Assembly (NCBI GenBank): GCA_030248195.1
Contig: JASAND010011128.1
Span: 1 to 64,000, forward strand
Direction of reading: 5' to 3'
Origin: Trissonchulus latispiculum
Lineage: Eukaryota > Nematoda > Enoplea > Enoplida > Ironidae
Length of the DNA stretch: 64,000 nucleotides
The first letter of the stretch is position 1. Each line of letters opens with the position of its first letter. The notes beneath the pieces were generated by a model. That model searched no databases. It was not told the origin of the DNA and saw only the letters and a program-made list of their open reading frames with translations. Made by a program: the position numbers and the translations under genes. Below, in pieces: positions 57,730 through 64,000 of the stretch.

Positions 57730-58154
57730 CTAAAAAAGGAAACCAAAAAACAATACAAATAAACACAGTCTATCAAAATGAAAATTTAAGCTGAAACTAC
57801 ATAGACAACATTTGAGGGCTAGTCCCATCATATCATCCACATTAAACTTATCTGTGCCTCTAGATAACAATTTCGCAAACGATGATTGTCTTGTAGTTTG
57901 AAATGTTAGTTGAGCTTACGGTAGTTTGAAAAAAGTTCCCCGTATGGTGGGCAGAGGTGCAAAAGCCACTGCAAAAACGGCTACCTCCATCGACCATCTA
58001 CTCAACCCTCTACCGGGAACTTTTTTCAAACTATCATAATCCCTGACTAGAACCCCAAATTCTCCCTCACCAAAAAGGGAACCTTAAAACCAGTAGCTAT
58101 GCATGAGAATTGCGAAAGCAAAATGGTTCAAATTAATCCATTTGAAATAAAACT

Positions 58155-59210
58155 CTGACCAAAAAATGTAGGGAGCGAAATTGTTTTGTTTATACTGAAT
58201 TACCGGTTTATTTTTGCTGCAGCAATGTATATATTTTCTGAACAGTCATGGCATGAACTTTCTTTTGGTTGAAAAAATTTTTCTAAAAATTAAAATTCAT
58301 CAAAAGAATGAATTTTTTAAGTTCTGAAAGATCAGTAGAAGCCAGGAACTATCTGTTCGGTGGGAAATTAGCCCATGTCCCTGACATTTTGAATCCCGAA
58401 TATCAGCTGATTTCGTCAAAAATTGCGATAGTTATTCAATTTTTTCGATTTTCAAAATCCTTTGATCTTTGCCGCTTTTCCAACGAATTTTTAAACAATT
58501 TCGCTTTTTAGCCGGTTTTTGGCTAGTTTACACTATTTGCGACAAATCAATGCACAATATAGCACAACTTGTAAGAAATCCGCTGAAATAGGAAATTGTT
58601 TAAAAATTCGTTGCGGGTGCAATATAAGTCGTAGCCACGAAAACTTTATATCGTTGGACTCAGCTCAGATTAAACTTTATGATAATGTTATTTTTACCCA
58701 CTACTTTTGCTGGATTCGCTTTGTCTAAATTTTGGGTCAAAAAGTGGTATTTTTCGAAAAAATCGTTTTTCAAATTTTGAAAAACAACATATATCACATG
58801 AAAGCTGACACGTAAGCGGTCCTGAAAATCCAATTAAAAAATTTTGCATTAAGTGAGTCGCGAGTAATAGCCAGTCAAAGTTGGAAAAGCGGCAAAGATC
58901 AAAGGATTTTGAAAATCGAAAAAATTGAATAACTATCGCAATTTCTGACGAAATCAGCTGATATTCGGTATTCAAAATGTCTGGGACATGGGCTAATTTT
59001 CTACCGAACAGCTAGTTCCTGGCTTCTACTGATTTTATTAAAACTTAAAAAATCGGCTTCTTTTGATGAATTTTAATTTAAAAAATTTTTTTCAACCAAA
59101 AGAAAGTTCATGCCATGAAGGTTCAGAAAATATATATACATTACTGCAGCAAAAAGGTACCGGTAATTCAGTATAAACAAAACAATTAGCTCCCGAAATT
59201 TTTTGGTCAG
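58155..59210. mobile_element. Palindromic element in intron 1 (about 1.06 kb)
   Basis: 58155-58485 and about 58875-59210 are inverted copies, starting CTGACCAAAAAAT and ending ATTTTTTGGTCAG. The middle is 390 bases of AT-rich sequence. Open frames in the arms mirror each other and are not genes. Confidence 0.8.
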
Positions 59211-59276
59211 ACTTTAGTTAATTAATTAATTCAGAGTATATGTACCAAAATAAGCTCAAAGCACACAAAAATGTAC

Positions 59277-61539
59277 CTGTAGCACCTTGTTGCTGTGGGA
59301 CACCTGCAGCCCCACAAAACAGGCTAGTTTGAGCCGACAGATCAAGCGGTCCAAAAGCACCCGAACCTGCAGAGGCACCAAACAGAGAGCCTCCAGAATA
59401 CTGCGGCACATACTCCGGGCTGGGGCCGCCAAATAAACCGCCGGGAAAAGCATGCGGTTGGACACCACCAAATAAACCCCCACCTAAACGTTGAAGCTGG
59501 CCAGACGTAGCGGCCGAACAGGAATACAGACCAAGCTCAGGGGGAGGCGCCCTGGGTATGGCAGCAAAGCCGGTATAACTGGGTGAGGTCGGAGCGTAAG
59601 CGGGGGAGCGACGACTCAACACTGTGGGTGGTCCACTGGCACCAAAGAGACCGCCAGAGGATGGAGGTGCAGCAGCTGCAAAGGCAGGCTCCTTTTGCGG
59701 TTGCGGCTGACCTTTCGGCAGACTTGCAACACACATGACGAGATCTGTGGAGGCGTAGCCCAAAGGATATTGGCTTGACGGGCTTTGGCTGCTCATTACG
59801 CTTGTTAATTGGCGGACGCTTTCCGCTGACGGTTCTTCGATGTAGTCTAGCACGTCACCACTGGAAACAAAATCACAGCATTCTTCCACTTCTCCCAGTT
59901 GTAGTTCTTCTTCTAGTTCTTCCTCTCCAGTCGAAAGGGTCAGCGTGGATTTCTTCCCCATTTCATTCGGTGGTGGCGATCTAGATCTCGATTTTGACAT
60001 CGACTTTTGCCTTTCCTCTCGACTGTCGGAATAACTGGCAGCCGATTTCGCCTGTTTCCTCATCTTTTTAGACGCCGCTTTGGCAACCGTACTCGTCTTT
60101 GCAGCCATTTCTGTCGTCGATTTCAAAAAATCCGTTCGAGCCAGCCCCTTTGCCGCAAACTTGCCCCCGGGGGCCCGGGGTGGGGGAGGGGGTGCCGCCC
60201 CACCCCCACCTCTCAAACTATCACGAACAACCCGGCGTCTGTCAGATTCCTCTTGTGCGGCATATTGTCGTGCGCGCTCAATTACAGCACGCTCTCCGCG
60301 CTCAACTACAGCACGATCTCGTTCTGGCAATTGGCCAAAACTGGACGGCAGAACCATAGCCGAGGAAGCGAAGCGTAGCGGGTCCGGCGACACTTTCTTC
60401 GCACTCGTTCGTTCAGCCGCTCTATTAACCTTAGCAGCAGTACCCTCAGAGTCGGCAGACGAAGCATCGCGTTCACTCATCAACTGCTCGACTGTCGATT
60501 CAGCCACTTCAACAGCCATATCGCACGAAATGTCCGCTTCTTCACTGGCTACCCTCCGCCACTTCCACATACTGCCACCAGAACGCAACTCTTCAAATCT
60601 CCCCAAATCTTCGTTGTTTAAGGCCTCCAAATAATTCTCATCGGGTTTTGGGTCAGCTATAGCATTATCATCATCACCATCATCATCACCATCATCTCCA
60701 AACAACTGCTGTCCAATTAGAGTTCTTATTTCCGCACCGAATTGGGGTCTCATTTCTTCAGGATCAAAATCGAAGAGACCCCCGCCCATATCATCATCTT
60801 CAGATTCTTCTTGACGCTGAACCCTTTCATAATCAACCTCATCAAAAGCTTGATCGGCTTTCATTACCTTCTGTTGAACAGGAGGCTTGGCCGAAGCGCT
60901 GCTACTGAGCAGACCCTGACCAAGGGGCCGTTTCAAAGACCACGAATCGCCCTGGGGAAAGGCCCGGGCCGCGAACGGCGCAGCCTGGGGAGAAGGGACC
61001 ATATCCTCATCAGAATCACCGTCTGGGTCAACTTCTGCCAGCCGATGTTTTCTGGCAACAAAACGATATTTATAGCCACCAGAAGACCGGGCGAAATGGG
61101 GAGGGGAGGGGGGTTCCTGATCCCCATTTAGTTTCTTCATCATGGTCTTAGCCATACGCTCGGCCCGTTGCATATCTCGCTGCGCTTTGGCTTCCGCGGG
61201 ATCCAGTTTTCGTGATTTTTCCATCTGGTTTGAACCAGTTTTCTGAGGAGCACCCGGTTTTGGGGGAGCCGGGGGTGCCGGAGGGGGATCTGATCTTCTG
61301 GCTGTCTGTTTGGTCCTGGCTCCCCTTCGTACCACAGGGGGTGCAGGTGGTATATAGTAGTGCACATCGTCATCACTACTGCTACTACTACTGCTGGTGC
61401 TGCTGCTGCTTGACGAAAGCTGGCGAGACATGCCCAATCGGATGGATTTATAGATATCCAGGAATTCTTGGCCGGTAGTATCTATGCCTCCTAAAACAAC
61501 GCCAAAAAAGCTGAGCATACAGAAATACGTAAATCTCAT
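59277..61539 (-). CDS. Large exon: H3-tail-mimic, CTD-like and GLFG-repeat protein
   Basis: From the ATG at 61539 the frame is open for 754 codons to the donor at 59277/59276 (ACAG|GTACAT). Joined to the two following exons it gives 922 codons without a break. Features in order: a Ser-rich run (residues 41-55) and acidic DDD; ARTKQTAR at residues 74-81 (61320-61297), followed by RS; proline-rich text; a helical KLDPAEAKAQRDMQRAERMA; acidic tracts; PPPPPRAPGGK; KSRSRSPPP; an EEELEEELQ acidic patch; YAPTSPSY (59598-59575), one RNA polymerase II CTD-like heptad; then several GGLFG/GSLFG motifs. The exon is far more GC-rich than the surroundings and is the only large intact frame. It is probably nuclear. 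The first 17 codons look like a signal peptide but may be intron, because an acceptor (GTTGTTTTAG) lies at 61491. Confidence 0.8.
61297..61320 (-). other. Histone H3 tail motif ARTKQTAR in the large exon
   Basis: The eight residues equal H3 residues 1-8. The next residue is Arg where H3 has Lys9, then Ser as in H3 Ser10. It is preceded by VVRRG, so an exposed Ala N-terminus would need cleavage after Gly. The motif lies in the same uninterrupted reading frame as the rest of the exon. Confidence 0.95.
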
Positions 61540-61599
61540 CACCAGTGCACAACGATCAGAAAGTGACTATCCCTGCTATCAAATGCAGGCTAAATTTTG

Positions 61600-61740
61600 T
61601 CTAGTAGCCGAAATTGCGTACCTAGTGAACCCCCCATAAAAATGTATTTGCGTATGCTCACTCACCGTATATTTACTTACATGCTAAGGCTCTAACACAC
61701 AAACGACTATGCTAATCTAAACTGCGCTATTTCAAGCATT
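61600..61740. repeat. Degenerate half of a palindrome-family arm
   Basis: Text such as GTACCTAGTGAACCCCCC and the following GCGTATGCTCACTC, then ACATGCTAAGGCTCTAACAC, resembles the arm of the element at 48059-48422 (TACCTAGTCGAAACGGGGG region and following). It is upstream of the large exon. Confidence 0.4.
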
Positions 61741-62104
61741 TCAGAAACGTCATAAAATGTTTATTTAATTTAATTTAAATATGTAAAGTCACAAAATCAT
61801 AAACCGTTATCCGCGTTGACGCAAACATAATTTTCATATAACAAACGGAATCCAATAGTCCAATCCATAAATTCTAAAAATGTAGTTTTAGATTCAGCTT
61901 AAAGCTAATTGTTGAAACAAGTAAATTATATAAACCGAAAAATAAGACATATCTATGATACCCTTTTCAGCCGCATCTTCGGCGAAATTTGAAATCATTT
62001 GATGAATCTCCGCATCATTATTCACTCGATCACCAAACTGACACAATTCAACAACACTCTATAACACAGAACACATAACAAAATATATAATACAAACTGG
62101 CTTT
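61741..62104. other. No supported exon; region upstream of the intact gene
   Basis: If the acceptor at 61491 is used, a first exon should lie upstream, here or beyond. I could not identify it or a promoter. The sequence is AT-rich and unique. Confidence 0.4.
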
Positions 62105-62475
62105 TTCCTTGGCCAAAATTTCTGGAGCGGGGAAGTCTGGGGAGGGGCGCCCTCCCCAGTCTGGGGGAACACCGATTTATGGGGGGGCGCGAAATTTTTT
62201 TCGAAATACGCTTTAAAAATAGGTATTTTTGCTGCTGAGCAGCTTGAACAATTTTAACCTTATTAAGCTTGAAATAGCTGCAAATGCTGCAAAAGACATA
62301 ATCCGGCGAAGTCAGAAAACGTTTTCACAATTTTTCAAAACAAAACAAAAATAAAACCTTATTTTCCGTTGACTTTTGAAGTCAGGGAGTGGGCGGCAGG
62401 CCTAATCCTGGGGGGAACCTAAGTTTGGCGTGGACCGATTCATGAGCCCCACCACACCCCCCCCCCCCCTTTGAA
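62105..62475. mobile_element. G/C-run MITE-like element
   Basis: It has G-rich blocks (GGGGAGGGGCGCCCTCCCC, GGGGGGGCGCG) at the left and a C-run (CCACACCCCCCCCCC) at the right around an AT-rich core, like the elements at 36010 and 56006. Confidence 0.45.
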
Positions 62476-62479
62476 GAAA

Positions 62480-63285
62480 AAGAAAGCAGAGACATTAACC
62501 GGAATCAAAAAACAATTAAAATTGAACATTTTACAAAATTAAATTTTTTACAACATCTTAATGAAAACATGCGTAGGGTAGAGCGAAGATGGTGCCCAGA
62601 AATTTCAACTATAACAAGAAAATAATTAATTCCAGTCTCTAGCGTCCTTGAAAGGTCTTATTCCATTCGCAATGCTGTTTTTGATAGCGCAAACTTTGAG
62701 TAAAGTACAAAAAATAACAAATATTTGGCCCCTAGCCAAGCTTCCTTGTCCCCACACACCGTTTAAGGTGGTGATTCCTTTTGGAGACATAAACTTCGAA
62801 CCATTATTACTCAACCATTACTTGGAGTTAAGAAGCCATTTTTATATCAAAATGCAGCTTAACATTTGCTCTTTCTAATGAATACAAGAAAACTAACTTT
62901 AGTTCTTGGAGATTATTTAACTGCATTTTCGAAGTAATTTAATTTTCCAGATTTTTTGCAGACTAAAGTAAATTTTTTCGTGAGGCATCGGCCACATCAT
63001 TCGATTCCACTATCAAATAGCTGGGGACCCTTTTTGTAGTTATTATGAAACCGCTCTTCGTTATAAAGAAATTAGCTAAAATGTATGCGCAACCTGGATT
63101 TTGCCTACTCTTCCAACTTTGGCAAGCGACCACTTTAGCTAGAAAGCAGCAACCGGGACAACTAAAAAAGGGTCCCTGGGTATTTTAGTGTAAAACATGT
63201 CTAGTAAGTGGCAACCATCTAGCTTGCATAGTAAATGCTCCACAATCGCTGGAAAAAATTTGGTCATGTTTTTGCAAAAACTACA
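62480..63285. other. No gene seen
   Basis: AT-rich sequence between the G/C-run element and the LINE tail. Short frames only. Confidence 0.45.
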
Positions 63286-63289
63286 TTTT

Positions 63290-64000
63290 GTTGTTGTTGT
63301 TGTTGTTGATGCTTCCAGCCACCTGAATACAGATTCAATCGGCCCGGACACCTCCAGGACGGAGGCGGCCGCATTCTCTGAGAAAGGCAAGGACCTCCCG
63401 AGGCTTTTCCCAGAGGACCGCAAGGCTAGGGTTAGGACCCAAGTAGAATAGGCGTTGGCGGTCTGATTGTGGGCAGTAGAGTAAGGCATGCGACAGTGTG
63501 TCTTCCTGGTCAGGGCAATGGGCACATGAGGGAGAATCTCGGGCCCCAATCCTATGAAGGTACCAGTTTAGGATTGGAGAGAAGCCCCCGACACGAAGTT
63601 GGGACAGGACTGACCTGTCAGCCCTGGATAGTCCAGTTTCCTTCGGGTCAGGGTTGCGGGGGATTCGAATCAGGTCTAATCTGTCCGAGGATAGGCCGGA
63701 TTGCCAGGTGCTGGTGAAATGTCTCGAAATTAGGGATTTCACTGCCCTGAAATCTACCGGAGTAGCAGCCTGGTCCAGATTTGAGCCGAGGCCAGCAAGC
63801 GTATCAGCGATTTCGTTTCCGTGTATGCCCGAATAACCGGGCAGCCAGTGGATTTGGAGGGTTCGTGGTTGACAGTTCAGGATGGACCTTATGCGGCGCC
63901 AGATGGTAAACTCCTTATAGGTAGTTGATTTGGCAGGACCAGAGGACAGCTTCCTGGATTAGGAATCCGAAAAAATCCTGATGATTTGATCTTCAGCGGA
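63290..64000 (-). mobile_element. Non-LTR retrotransposon (LINE) 3' part: RNase H domain and terminal zinc motif
   Basis: Read on the minus strand from the window edge: RIFSDS (RNase H first Asp), an in-frame stop shortly after, then HWLPGYSGIHGNEIADTLA, the classic His/Asp end of RNase HI in I-type LINEs. After that come LSRADRSVLSQLRVGGFSP and CAHCPDQEDTLSHALLYC, the C-x2-C...H...C zinc motif that closes LINE polyproteins. The open frame ends at 63335. The tail of tandem (CAA)n (complement of 63287-63308) marks the 3' end of the insertion. The reverse transcriptase lies outside the window. The group is I/jockey-like, exact clade unknown. Confidence 0.85.

Noticed and set aside
58308..58975. 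Mirror-image open frames in intron 1 as paired genes
   Set aside because: They are the two arms of one palindrome read in opposite directions.
60080..60634. 184-codon plus-strand frame opposite the large exon
   Set aside because: It is a shadow of the GC-rich minus-strand coding frame and contains no recognisable domain.
61492..61539. Signal peptide at the start of the H3-mimic protein (MRFTYFCMLSFFGVVLGG)
   Set aside because: The stretch ends in a good splice acceptor (GTTGTTTTAG at 61491), so it may be intron. The rest of the protein is nuclear in character. I kept the ATG only as a possible start.

Overview
The window looks like repeat-dense genomic DNA of a eukaryote, most likely an invertebrate animal. 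The reasons are spliced genes with GT/AG introns, a KDM4-type JmjN/JmjC sequence, a Polinton-type integrase with chromodomain, an RNase H-bearing LINE, a gag relic, SINE-like copies, hAT-like and TTAA-target DNA elements, and very many foldback or palindromic elements. The species cannot be named from the sequence. Almost every protein-coding stretch is broken by stops, frameshifts or insertions. The exception is one spliced gene on the minus strand at 56931-61539.

Layout: 1-4151 is a large inverted repeat. 4440-14130 (minus strand) holds a dismembered gene: a GxND/DxxH SGNH-hydrolase domain, two uncharacterised domains, then a superfamily-1-like helicase segment, scattered between inserted TTAA elements, a palindrome and a SINE. 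14475-21755 is a repeat field with a 1.59 kb tandem duplication. 22381-22800 is a decayed KDM4-like fragment. 24288-26621 is a second, more compact copy of the SGNH-helicase gene. 26600-30500 has direct repeats and a gag relic. 30596-34617 is a multi-exon KDM4-like pseudogene with recognisable Fe(II) ligands, ended by a 1008 bp TTAA element whose twin lies at 11097-12104. 37850-40440 is a duplicated block interrupted by a TIR element. 40790-42430 plus 49640-50810 form a third SGNH-helicase copy, split by a Polinton relic (integrase, then a TATA-binding-protein-like sequence, then possible structural-gene scraps), a TTAA element and a nest of palindromes. 50909-53981 is a hAT-like element. 56931-61539 is the intact gene. 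63290-64000 is the 3' part of a LINE.

Two signals stand out. First, the intact gene encodes about 922 residues carrying an exact copy of the histone H3 tail (ARTKQTAR, followed by RS), one RNA polymerase II CTD-like heptad and several GLFG-type repeats, a combination suggesting a nuclear or chromatin-facing protein. Second, a three-copy gene family joins an SGNH hydrolase to an SF1-type helicase in constant order, with a shared intron position in two copies. I do not recognise it as a named family. A TBP-like sequence directly downstream of the Polinton integrase is a third unusual association.
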